A DNA stretch of 22,140 nt from NCBI GenBank assembly GCA_028873155.1, contig JAGWML010000021.1, positions 1 through 22,140 on the forward strand, given 5' to 3'. The notes beneath the pieces were generated by a model. It had not been told where the DNA came from. It saw nothing but the letters and a program-made list of their open reading frames with translations, and did not search any database. Made by a program: the position numbers and the translations under genes. Below are positions 8,478 to 15,083 of this stretch, piece after piece (position 1 is the stretch's first letter; the number at the start of each line of letters is the position of its first letter). Origin of the DNA: Acidobacteriota bacterium (GTDB taxonomy: Bacteria > Acidobacteriota > Terriglobia > Terriglobales > Acidobacteriaceae).

Positions 8478-8502
8478 TTCATCGCTCAAAGTGAGCGATG
8501 AA
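8478..8502 (-). other. Intercistronic hairpin between cdsA and dxr
   Basis: TTCATCGCTCA (8478-8488) and TGAGCGATGAA (8492-8502) form a perfect 11-bp stem with a 3-base loop. On the transcribed minus strand it begins 2 bases after the cdsA stop codon. No T-run follows, so it is not a canonical intrinsic terminator. More likely it affects mRNA stability, processing, or the relative expression of cdsA and dxr. Confidence 0.6.
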
Positions 8503-8504
8503 CA

Positions 8505-9323
8505 TCAACGGATAACCTGAGCGTACCACAGCACTGGAGCCGCCAGCAGCAGCGCATCAATGCGGTCCAGCATCCCGCCGTGCCCCGGCAGCAAACTGCC
8601 CGAATCCTTCACACCCGCCGAGCGCTTCAGGGCCGATTCCGCAAGGTCGCCTACCTGCGCCGCGACATTCACAAGAGCGGCCAGAATCAGCCAGTACCAC
8701 CACACCTCGTCGGCAAACGACAGTCGCACAAAGTTCCACTGCGCGAGCAGGTTGCCCAGTTCGATCAGCAATCCCGTCACCGCCAGGCTCCCCGCCAGCG
8801 ATCCCGCCGCGCCCTCCCAGGTCTTGTTCGGACTCAACGACGGCGCCATCTTGTGCCGCCCCCACATCCGGCCCACGTAGAGCGCCACGATGTCGCCTGC
8901 CCACACCGTGCACAGCAGAAAGACCACCAGTGACGCGCCATTCGACTCATCGCGCAGCGTTGTCAACCCCAGCAGCGTCAGGCCTGTGTAGAAGAACGAA
9001 AAGATTGCCGACGTCGCATCCGCCAGCATATGTTCCACCGACGACCGGAAGGTGCACCAGATCAGCAGCCCCACCGACAACCCGCCGAAGATGACCAGGG
9101 TCTGATCGGGCCACTCAAAATTACCTGCAAACAGCGCCGCAAGCGCCACAAGGACCGCAGCGCGCGGCGGCTGAGCCCCACACCGAATGGTCAGTCCGAG
9201 GCACTCCCAACCTGCCAGCATGGACACTGCTGCCACGGCCAGAAAGATCAACCATTTGGGCCCATATAAAACCAGCACCAGCACCAGAGGCGCCAGCACT
9301 AGAGCTGTCAACACTCGTTTCAT
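8505..9323 (-). CDS. cdsA: Phosphatidate cytidylyltransferase (CDP-diglyceride synthase)
   Basis: Integral membrane enzyme making CDP-diacylglycerol from phosphatidate and CTP, the precursor of all major phospholipids. The 272-aa protein has several hydrophobic membrane segments. The C-terminal CdsA signature is complete at about 230-256, from SALKR through KDSG to PGHGGMLDRID, and SPNKTWEG lies upstream of it. The ATG at 9323 gives a normal hydrophobic N-terminus, but no convincing Shine-Dalgarno lies upstream. Normally it would follow uppS closely. Here 1,166 bases carrying two opposite-strand genes intervene, so its transcription may depend on a local promoter or on read-through from uppS. 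Confidence 0.94.
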   Translation of the reverse strand: MKRVLTALVLAPLVLVLVLYGPKWLIFLAVAAVSMLAGWECLGLTIRCGAQPPRAAVLVALAALFAGNFEWPDQTLVIFGGLSVGLLIWCTFRSSVEHMLADATSAIFSFFYTGLTLLGLTTLRDESNGASLVVFLLCTVWAGDIVALYVGRMWGRHKMAPSLSPNKTWEGAAGSLAGSLAVTGLLIELGNLLAQWNFVRLSFADEVWWYWLILAALVNVAAQVGDLAESALKRSAGVKDSGSLLPGHGGMLDRIDALLLAAPVLWYAQVIR

Positions 9324-9401
9324 TCAGCGTTGAGAATACACTGCCGGGCATGGCCCGTGGGCGCATCGACCAGAGATGAAGCTTGTGAGCGATGCTTGAT
9401 G

Positions 9402-9464
9402 TAGACTAATAGACAGTCTATATTTTATATTGACATAAAGGACACTCTATTATACTTTAAGACA
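9402..9464. repeat. Operator-like inverted and direct repeats in an AT-rich island
   Basis: Within a strikingly AT-rich stretch are a perfect palindrome, TAGAC-A-GTCTA (9410-9420), and an outer arm TAGACT (9402-9407) that can also pair with AGTCTA (9415-9420). Two imperfect 25-base direct repeats at 9411-9435 and 9440-9464 share GACA-N-TCTAT near their start and GACA at their end. They are offset by 29 bases, close to three helical turns, and overlap the predicted promoter of the PIN cassette. This is the layout expected of an autoregulatory operator; binding by the upstream-gene product is inference. Confidence 0.5.
9430..9456 (+). promoter_or_regulatory. Predicted sigma-70-type promoter of the PIN cassette
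   Basis: TTGACA (9430-9435) and TATACT (9451-9456) form a -35/-10 pair with a 15-base spacer, shorter than the ideal 17. The following leader is about 50 bases and ends in a strong Shine-Dalgarno, AAAGGAG (9499-9505), 7 bases before ATG 9513. The complement of 9449-9454 reads TATAAT, so the same island could also carry a minus-strand promoter toward cdsA, although no good minus-strand -35 box is visible. Confidence 0.5.
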
Positions 9465-9512
9465 AGCTAGACCTCGGTTTTAGCAAGAACGGCCCAGCAA
9501 AGGAGTGTCATC

Positions 9513-9983
9513 ATGAACCTTGGATTGAGCGACCGGATCAGGACTGTGGCGAGGATCAAGTATGTAGCGCCCGCGCTTTTGGCTGGAAAGGGACAATTCG
9601 CCATTCGTGTCAAGGATTTATTGGGGGATTTGCATGCGGAAGGCTTTCCGCCCCAGCATACGCCCCAGATATGCACGGCGCTGCAGGCATCCAAGTTCCT
9701 TCGCGAGAACGGACTCGAAATCGAGGGCGTAGACGGTCCTCCATCCAAAATGAGTACGACAGTTGTCATTCGGTACCGGGTGGCGAAGTCGGGCGGATCG
9801 TTATCGGCCGAGGGAGGTCAGATTGAGTCCGGGAATCTGGCAGCCACTGAAGAGGATGCCACGGCGCGCGCGATACGGCTGACTGAGAAGTTACGAGGCA
9901 TGCTCAAGGAGGAATTAGCCGAGTATGGTGGCGGCGAGTCCTTTCTTCGCTGGGTTCGATCGGAAGATGAGGATGCGGCATGA
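9513..9983 (+). CDS. Uncharacterised protein paired with PIN toxin; putative antitoxin
   Basis: A 156-aa soluble protein I do not recognise as a named family. Residues 1-90 alternate helix-like segments with a basic N-terminus and a possible winged-helix-like pattern: predicted helices to about residue 70, then strand TTVVIRYRV. A Ser/Gly/Glu-rich linker (about 92-115) follows, then an amphipathic helical tail ending in the acidic SEDEDAA. A DNA-binding head with an acidic, toxin-wrapping tail would suit an antitoxin, but this is inference. It is much longer than VapB-type antitoxins and shows no AbrB, ribbon-helix-helix or Phd signature. The stop overlaps the PIN start as ATGA, implying translational coupling. 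Codon use (TTA, ATA, AGG) and lower GC differ from neighbouring operon genes, suggesting acquisition. Confidence 0.7.
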   Translation: MNLGLSDRIRTVARIKYVAPALLAGKGQFAIRVKDLLGDLHAEGFPPQHTPQICTALQASKFLRENGLEIEGVDGPPSKMSTTVVIRYRVAKSGGSLSAEGGQIESGNLAATEEDATARAIRLTEKLRGMLKEELAEYGGGESFLRWVRSEDEDAA

Positions 9984-10405
9984 GCCGTATCTACTGGGAC
10001 ACAATGCTCTTCATTTACCTGCTGGAAGATCATCCGGAATTCGCACCGCGTGTACGCCAGCTTCTGGAGCGATCATACAAGCGACGAGACGCGCTCTGCA
10101 CGAGCTATCTTGCCCTCGGCGAAGTCCTCGCTGGCGCGGAAAAGTCACCGCAGCCAGAAAAAACCATGGCCGTCCGGCAGACGCTGCAAGAGATGGGCTT
10201 CTCCTATTTGCCGTTCGATGGGGGGGCTGTCGGAGTATTCAGCAGGCTTCGCGCAAGGGAAAGGCTTAGAGTTGCCGACTCCATCCATTTGGCTTGCGCT
10301 GCCTCTGCCGGAATTGATCTCTTTCTCACCGGCGATCAACAGCTTATCCGACTGGATATTCCTGGAATTCAATTCGTCGCAAATTTCAATACGCCCGTTC
10401 TGTAA
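9980..10405 (+). CDS. PIN-domain ribonuclease, VapC-like toxin
   Basis: A 141-aa single-domain PIN protein. All four acidic metal-binding positions expected of an active Mg-dependent RNase are visible: Asp7 in YWDTMLF, Glu48 in LALGEVL, Asp100 in VADSIHLA and Asp119 in LTGDQQL. VapC toxins of this size cleave tRNA or rRNA when freed from their antitoxin; the target here cannot be predicted. Its ATG overlaps the stop of the upstream 156-aa gene by four bases (ATGA), the usual antitoxin-then-toxin order. The pair lies antisense between uppS and cdsA. No terminator hairpin is evident in the 84 bases separating it from the convergent uppS stop. Confidence 0.88.
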   Translation: MSRIYWDTMLFIYLLEDHPEFAPRVRQLLERSYKRRDALCTSYLALGEVLAGAEKSPQPEKTMAVRQTLQEMGFSYLPFDGGAVGVFSRLRARERLRVADSIHLACAASAGIDLFLTGDQQLIRLDIPGIQFVANFNTPVL

Positions 10406-10489
10406 TCTTGCGCAAAATGAGTGGCGCTTGCTCCGCGTATTGCAAACAGCATCGTGCTGTCGCGGTCAGGCGCGGTGGAACTCGAGTCT

Positions 10490-11323
10490 TCATCCCGCCA
10501 CAATCTTGACCCGTTCCGGATCTTCTTCCACTTCGCCGCAGCTCTCGCCAATTCCGCCGAAGCGCCGCTCCCGCCGCTGAAAATCGGCGATCGCCTCAAG
10601 CAGATGAATACCGCGAAAGTCCGGCCACAGCCGTTCCGTGACGAAGATCTCGGCATACGCAATCTGCCACAGCAGGAAGTTCGAAACGCGCATCTCACCC
10701 GACGTCCGGATCAGCAGGTCCGGGTCCGGCATGTGCGCCGTGTACAGGTGTCGGTGAATATCCTCTTCCGAGATCTGGCCGGGACCGATACGTTTCCGTT
10801 CCATCTCCGCCGCCAGCCCGCGGAAGGCATCCACCATCTCCGAACGCGCTCCGTAGTTCAGCGCCAGCGTGAGTGTCGTGCCGGTATTGCGCGCCGTGGT
10901 CTCTTCGGCCCAGCGCATCTTCTCCTGCACCTCGGGGGGCAGCTCCTGGGTGCGGCCGATGTAACGGATGCGCACGTTGTTATCCATCATCCGCTGCACG
11001 TTGCTTTCCAGGTAGCTCTTGAGCAACCGCATCAGAAAGTTCACCTCTGCCCGCGGCCGGCGAAGGTTGTTCTCCAGGGAAAACGCGTACAGAGTCAGCC
11101 ATTGCAGCCCAATCCGCGATGCGGTCTCCGTCACCAGCTGCACGCTCTTGGCGCCCTGCTGGTGGCCCAGAAAGCGCTTCAGCGAGCGCCTGCCCGCCCA
11201 GCGCCCGTTGCCGTCCATGATGATCGCCACATGCTTGGGCAGACTCCCCACCTTCAAGCTCGCGTAAACATCCCGCTCTTCCTGCGACAACTCGTGGATA
11301 CGCGGCATACCGGGTGCGTACAA
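10490..11323 (-). CDS. uppS: Undecaprenyl (isoprenyl) diphosphate synthase, cis-type
   Basis: Cis-prenyltransferase that extends farnesyl diphosphate to the C55 lipid carrier for peptidoglycan and other envelope glycans. The 277-aa product has the catalytic IIMDGNGRWA (Asp37, Arg41, Trp42), SLENNLRRP near 82-90, and the C-terminal signature DLLIRTSGEMRVSNFLLWQ with AYAEI. The longest start is TTG 11323, preceded by AGAGG 7 bases upstream; ATG 11308 (MPRIHEL) is an alternative with a weaker ribosome site. It heads the minus-strand block uppS-cdsA-dxr-rseP, although the PIN cassette now separates it from cdsA. No frr or pyrH lies upstream; a regulator gene is there instead. Confidence 0.95.
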   Translation of the reverse strand: MYAPGMPRIHELSQEERDVYASLKVGSLPKHVAIIMDGNGRWAGRRSLKRFLGHQQGAKSVQLVTETASRIGLQWLTLYAFSLENNLRRPRAEVNFLMRLLKSYLESNVQRMMDNNVRIRYIGRTQELPPEVQEKMRWAEETTARNTGTTLTLALNYGARSEMVDAFRGLAAEMERKRIGPGQISEEDIHRHLYTAHMPDPDLLIRTSGEMRVSNFLLWQIAYAEIFVTERLWPDFRGIHLLEAIADFQRRERRFGGIGESCGEVEEDPERVKIVAG

Positions 11324-11445
11324 AGATGGGCCTCTTCCAGTGTCTTATGGGTCGTTCGCCGCCATGCAAATCACAGTCCCGCTGGGGGGCATGGCCTCAG
11401 TGCCAGTTCCGCTCGGCAGCCTGCTTTGCCGGGTGGCAAATCGAG

Positions 11446-11464
11446 CACAAGCATATAGCTTGTG
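11446..11464. promoter_or_regulatory. Perfect palindrome upstream of uppS
   Basis: CACAAGC and GCTTGTG form 7-base inverted arms around ATATA, in the 268-base non-coding gap between the start of uppS and the 3' end of the regulator gene. An AT centre with symmetric arms about 1.5 helical turns long resembles a site for a dimeric regulator and lies about 125 bases upstream of uppS. The binding protein is unknown. I see nothing else recognisable in this gap and no clear -35/-10 pair. Confidence 0.4.
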
Positions 11465-11591
11465 AGACACCATCGACCCTAGCACAGGGGCCTGCCGCAA
11501 GCAAAGGGTCCTCTGTGTGAGCCCACAGCGATTCTCGCGAGCCACACGGGACTCTTCCGAGCCGATCACGATGGACGCTCGATCAATCGAT

Positions 11592-12128
11592 TCACGCGGT
11601 CCGGCGTCTACCCGTAGCTGCATCCCGCACAGCGCCGGATAGCAGCGTCCGGTGCAGCGAATCGAGACAGGGCAGAACCGCGGCAATCTCCGCCAGAAAG
11701 GGATCCGCCAGAATCGCGCTCACCTCTTCCTCGCGGGCGCTGCGCGAGTCGCGCACCAGCTGATGCATGCCCACCTCCAACGCATCGGCCAATCTTTCCA
11801 GCGAGCCAAGCGTCGGAATTGCCTTCCCATTTTCGATCTTCGAAATGTAGGTCCGGGGCACCTGCATCCGGGCGGCAAGCTGCCGCTGGCTCATGTGCCG
11901 TCCACGGCGCATCTCGCGCACCTGCGTCGCCACCTGCATCCCGGCTTCTGCTGTGTTGTCGCAGGAAGGCGATTTGACCAGTTGCGGAACTAAAGGGGCT
12001 GGCTCTTCAATGTCCAGGGCCCGGTGGCACTTCCTGCAGAGGGAGTCCCGTGTCCTGTACTGAACCAGGCTGCAGTAATCGCAGCGAACTACCTCACGCG
12101 TTTCCACGCTCACAAGAGTAGTGGCCAT
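11592..12128 (-). CDS. XRE-family transcriptional regulator with N-terminal zinc ribbon
   Basis: A 178-aa DNA-binding protein. Residues 16-34 contain CxxC (Cys16, Cys19) and CxxC (Cys31, Cys34), a compact zinc ribbon. Residues 69-123 form a Cro/C1-type helix-turn-helix with MSQRQLAARMQVPRTYISKIENG. The C-terminal 50 residues are helical and uncharacterised. The start is placed at ATG 12128, giving MATTLVSVETREVVRCDYC; the frame continues upstream to 12302 with unlikely sequence overlapping the predicted promoter. The ribosome site is weak, so the start is the least certain part. It is divergent from the HD-domain gene (187-base gap). The target is unknown; autoregulation or control of a neighbour is possible. 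Confidence 0.82.
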   Translation of the reverse strand: MATTLVSVETREVVRCDYCSLVQYRTRDSLCRKCHRALDIEEPAPLVPQLVKSPSCDNTAEAGMQVATQVREMRRGRHMSQRQLAARMQVPRTYISKIENGKAIPTLGSLERLADALEVGMHQLVRDSRSAREEEVSAILADPFLAEIAAVLPCLDSLHRTLLSGAVRDAATGRRRTA

Positions 12129-12210
12129 AGCTTGTCGGCGGAGTGCCAGAGCGGGCTCTCCAAGGTGCTCTTCTGCACCACGATACGTGCTACTTTGAGG
12201 GGGAGGAACC

Positions 12211-12239
12211 ATAATTGTCAAGTAGAAACTTAGGGTCAA
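12211..12239 (-). promoter_or_regulatory. Predicted promoter of the XRE regulator
   Basis: On the minus strand TTGACC (12234-12239) and AATTAT (12211-12216) are separated by exactly 17 bases, about 80 bases upstream of ATG 12128. The -35 box matches the sigma-70 consensus at five of six positions and the -10 box at four of six. The surrounding gap is more AT-rich than the genes. A plus-strand TATCAT (12254-12259) could be a -10 box for the divergent HD gene, but its -35 is poor. Confidence 0.4.
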
Positions 12240-12315
12240 CCCGAAGTTTTTCCTATCATACCTGACAAATACCGGAAAAACACGAACCAAATGATGCAAC
12301 ACGGAGATTCACCGC

Positions 12316-12930
12316 ATGAACGGCAGTCCTGAATCCTCATGTCCCTATGGCCGCGAGCAGGCCTGGCAGCTCCTCACCGAGTGGACCCAGAGCGAGAGCC
12401 TCCGCAAGCACGCTCTGGCGGTGGAGGCTTGCCTGATCGCCATGGCCGAAGCCGAAGCTGGCCGCCTTTCCCTCGCCCCTCCAGACCGCGACGCGCTCAT
12501 CAATCTCTACAGCACCACTGCCCTGCTGCACGACTTCGACTACGAGCGCCATCCCACGCCTGCCGAGCACCCATTCGTCGGCGTTCGCGAACTAGAGCGT
12601 CTCGGCTGGCCCGCGGAGCTGCGCACGGCTATCCTTGGCCACGCGCAATACTCCGGCGTACCGCGGGTCACGCATCTTGATAAATCGCTCTTCGCCTGCG
12701 ATGAACTCGCCGGCTTTCTCACTGCATGCGCCCTCGTCAAGCCAACGAAAGCGATTGCAGACGTCGAAGTCCCGAGCGTGCGAAAAAAGATGAAGGACAA
12801 GGCATTCGCCCGCGGGGTCAACCGCGAAGACGTCATTCGGGGCGCGGCCGATCTAGGCGTCGATCTCGACGCGCACATCGCCTTCTGTCTCGAAGCGATG
12901 AAGCGGCGTTCCTCAAATCTGGGACTCTGA
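12316..12930 (+). CDS. HD-domain phosphohydrolase-like protein
   Basis: A 204-aa protein with an HD-superfamily metal site: His32 in RKHALAVE, His72-Asp73 in LLHDFDYE, a further His109 in ILGHAQYSG and Asp129 in FACDELAG. HD proteins of this size hydrolyse nucleotides or other phosphoesters in the cytosol. This one resembles the short HDIG-type hydrolases found as single genes in many genomes, and the substrate is not evident. The start ATG 12316 has GGAG about 9 bases upstream. It stands alone, divergent from the XRE regulator and 132 bases before the crotonase gene; no terminator is seen after it. The HD-family call is secure, the function is not. Confidence 0.85.
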   Translation: MNGSPESSCPYGREQAWQLLTEWTQSESLRKHALAVEACLIAMAEAEAGRLSLAPPDRDALINLYSTTALLHDFDYERHPTPAEHPFVGVRELERLGWPAELRTAILGHAQYSGVPRVTHLDKSLFACDELAGFLTACALVKPTKAIADVEVPSVRKKMKDKAFARGVNREDVIRGAADLGVDLDAHIAFCLEAMKRRSSNLGL

Positions 12931-13062
12931 CAGAGCCACGCCCGCGCCATCGCTGACAGTTCGTCCCTGTGCGTTCTCGCACCCGCGTTCCGCCACTGGT
13001 GCGCTACGATAGCTTCGCAGGTGCCCGGCTCGTTCGCTCACACCGGTCTGAAATGAGGCAGC

Positions 13063-13860
13063 ATGACGCGCTTTCAATTCATCCTCGCTGAGTCCGCCAA
13101 CGGCGTCAGAACCCTCACTCTGAATCGTCCTGACAAACGCAACGCGCTCAACCCCGAACTCATCGATGAGCTGACGTCGGCTCTCCATGAAGCCGCCGAG
13201 TGCGACTGTGGCATCGTGATTCTTGCCGGGGCTGGCCAGGCCTTCTGCTCCGGCCTCGACATCGAACATCTTGCCGCCAGCACAGCCACCACTCCAGAGG
13301 ACAACCGCCTCGCCTCAGAAAGCATGGCCCGTGTCCTGCGAGCGCTCTACGATTTCCCCAAGCCGGTCATCGCCGCAGTCAACGGCCCCGCCATTGCCGC
13401 CGGCATGGCGCTCGCAACCATTGCAGACTTCACGCTTGCCACTCCTGAATCCAAGTTTGGATTCACCGAGGTGCGCTTCGGCTTTGTCCCTGCCATCGTT
13501 GCCTCATTCCTGCTCCGCCAGGTTGGCGAAAAGCGCACCCGGGACCTGCTGCTCACAGGCCGCATGCTCAAAGCGCAGGAGGCCTTGCAGCTTGGCCTCG
13601 TCACCGAGATTGTCACTGCCGACGAACTGCTCAAAACCGCCCGCGCCCTGGCTCAATCTCTGCTGCTCAACAGCCCCCAGGCCATGCAGTCGGTCAAGCG
13701 CCTGCTCGCCAAACACGCCGCCCGCCGGCTTGATGAAGAGCTCGCCGACGCCGTCGACGCCAACGCGCAGCAGCGCGCCACCGACGATTTCAAAGAAGGG
13801 ATTCGCGCGTTTCTCAACCACCGCCGCGCCGAGTGGCCCAGCCAGAAATCCCGCGCCTGA
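13063..13860 (+). CDS. Enoyl-CoA hydratase/isomerase (crotonase) family protein
   Basis: A 265-aa crotonase-fold enzyme acting on acyl-CoA thioesters. The oxyanion-hole segments are present: FCSGLDI (61-67) and NGPAIAAGMALA (107-118). Aligned by eye with rat enoyl-CoA hydratase, the second catalytic glutamate is kept (Glu136 in FTEVRFG) but the first is Ala116. A classic two-glutamate hydratase is therefore unlikely. The pattern NGPAIAxGxALxTxxDFTLA...FGFTEVRFGFVPAIV resembles proteins annotated as methylglutaconyl-CoA hydratase (LiuC) or isomerases. The start ATG 13063 has TGAGGC 6 bases upstream. It converges on the DHH gene with 15 bases between stops. No other acyl-CoA catabolic genes are nearby. 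Confidence 0.88.
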   Translation: MTRFQFILAESANGVRTLTLNRPDKRNALNPELIDELTSALHEAAECDCGIVILAGAGQAFCSGLDIEHLAASTATTPEDNRLASESMARVLRALYDFPKPVIAAVNGPAIAAGMALATIADFTLATPESKFGFTEVRFGFVPAIVASFLLRQVGEKRTRDLLLTGRMLKAQEALQLGLVTEIVTADELLKTARALAQSLLLNSPQAMQSVKRLLAKHAARRLDEELADAVDANAQQRATDDFKEGIRAFLNHRRAEWPSQKSRA

Positions 13861-13875
13861 TCGCCGCCGCAAACT

Positions 13876-14865
13876 CTACTTCAGTGGATTCTTCGCCCGC
13901 AGCTCGGCGACAATCTCCGCCGCCGCGGCCCGCGCGTGGTCGGCCTGGTCCGGTGGAAAACTGATCGCGCCCACCCGTGCATGGCCGCCGCCGCCGTAGC
14001 GCTCGCACACCTGCGCCAGATTCACCATCTTCGCCGGATCAGCCTTCGTCCACGGATTCGACCCCACCGCCACCTTCGTCCGGAAGCTCGACTTCGACAG
14101 CCCGATCGAGTACGTCGCCCGCGGATGCAGATAGTACGGGATGAACTTGTTGAAGCCCTCCATCAGATGGTCTGTGATATCGAAGAAGATCGTGCCGTCG
14201 CGCTCCTCGCTGCGCTCTCGAATCAGCTCTATCGCCTCGCGGTGCCGTTCCATCAGCGGCGCCAGCAGCGGAGCCACAAACGGCTGCGCAAGCACCTCAG
14301 CCAAAGGCATCTCCGTCAGCAGAGGAATCAGCCTCGGAATAAACTCCGGATCCTGCGTCGATTCGATAATCAGCGTGAGTTTCATCGCCGGAGCGGCCAT
14401 CTCCACCGCAGCCTGCGGGCTCTCATAGAGAGCGCCGTCCACAATATTCGCCCAGTGGATCAGGTCCGCCACCGGCACCGTGTTGAAGCCGAATCGAGTT
14501 GACGCGATGTGCGCCAGAAAGCTCGTGCACGAGGTGTACTCCGGGTCGAAGAACTTGCGCGTCGCGCACCCCGGGTCGCGCTGGCAGGCCAGAAAGTGCT
14601 CATGGTCCTGAGCTGTCAGGAATGCCGACTGATGATGATCGAACCACCACGTAATCCGCGGCGAAGCCGAATATTTGAAGTCGACAATAGCGTTCTCGTC
14701 GCCCGTGAAGTCGCTCTCGTCAAACAGGGCTCCGGCCCGATGCACCAGTCCGCGATATTCATACGTCGCGTCTTTTGCAATGCACTCGCGATGAAAGCGC
14801 ATAAATCGCGAAGCCGAGCATGCCCCATCGAAGCATTTGTCGTGATAAAAAACGCGAACCCGCAA
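13876..14865 (-). CDS. DHH/DHHA1 family phosphoesterase
   Basis: A 329-aa two-domain metal-dependent phosphoesterase. The DHH domain has HDKCFDG (8-14, with His8 and Asp13), Asp62 in IVDFKYS and the family motif FDHH (75-78). The C-terminal DHHA1 domain has GGGGHARVGA near 291-300, which binds the phosphate substrate. Relatives include RecJ, NrnA-type nanoRNases and cyclic-dinucleotide phosphodiesterases. No GAF, PAS or membrane domains are present, so a stand-alone oligonucleotide or phosphoester hydrolase is likely, but the substrate is undetermined. The start is TTG 14865 immediately before the conserved N-terminal strand; no ATG fits. The family assignment is firm. Confidence 0.88.
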   Translation of the reverse strand: MRVRVFYHDKCFDGACSASRFMRFHRECIAKDATYEYRGLVHRAGALFDESDFTGDENAIVDFKYSASPRITWWFDHHQSAFLTAQDHEHFLACQRDPGCATRKFFDPEYTSCTSFLAHIASTRFGFNTVPVADLIHWANIVDGALYESPQAAVEMAAPAMKLTLIIESTQDPEFIPRLIPLLTEMPLAEVLAQPFVAPLLAPLMERHREAIELIRERSEERDGTIFFDITDHLMEGFNKFIPYYLHPRATYSIGLSKSSFRTKVAVGSNPWTKADPAKMVNLAQVCERYGGGGHARVGAISFPPDQADHARAAAAEIVAELRAKNPLK

Positions 14866-15083
14866 CGTAACCCGCTCCGTGCAGCAATTTCCCTCAAAAA
14901 GCCGGAAAGTTAAGCATCAAGGGCGAGGCCGGATGTGTCAAGGCTCGATCCACACAAGATTGCGCAGGCCGCAGCTGAAATCAGATGGAATAGATCAATA
15001 CTGAACTATCCCAACGGAACAGCCGTATCCGATTCAAGTAGAATTCCTTATCCGAGATTTCTGCGCTGTCCCAAGGAGAGTCG

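Noticed and set aside
7176..8501. A 441-codon plus-strand open frame antisense to dxr
   Set aside because: Composition is Arg/His/Gln-rich with no domain, and dxr on the other strand is unambiguous.
9345..9357. Small palindrome CGGGC-ATG-GCCCG near the cdsA start
   Set aside because: The arms are only 5 bp and no T-run follows; such GC palindromes are common at this composition.
8491..9394. Shared GTGAGCGATG at 8491-8500 and 9385-9394 on both sides of cdsA
   Set aside because: Short enough to be chance; no longer homology surrounds it.
9380..11466. 10-base exact repeat AGCTTGTGAG at 9380-9389 and 11457-11466, considered as flanking repeats of an insertion
   Set aside because: A 10-base match is expected many times by chance in 22 kb, and the copies do not bracket the PIN cassette.
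15016..15044. Promoter for the CPBP gene with -10 TAGAAT at 15039-15044
   Set aside because: The -10 is good but the best -35 (GGAACA) matches only three of six positions; mentioned in the gene entry and not called as a feature.
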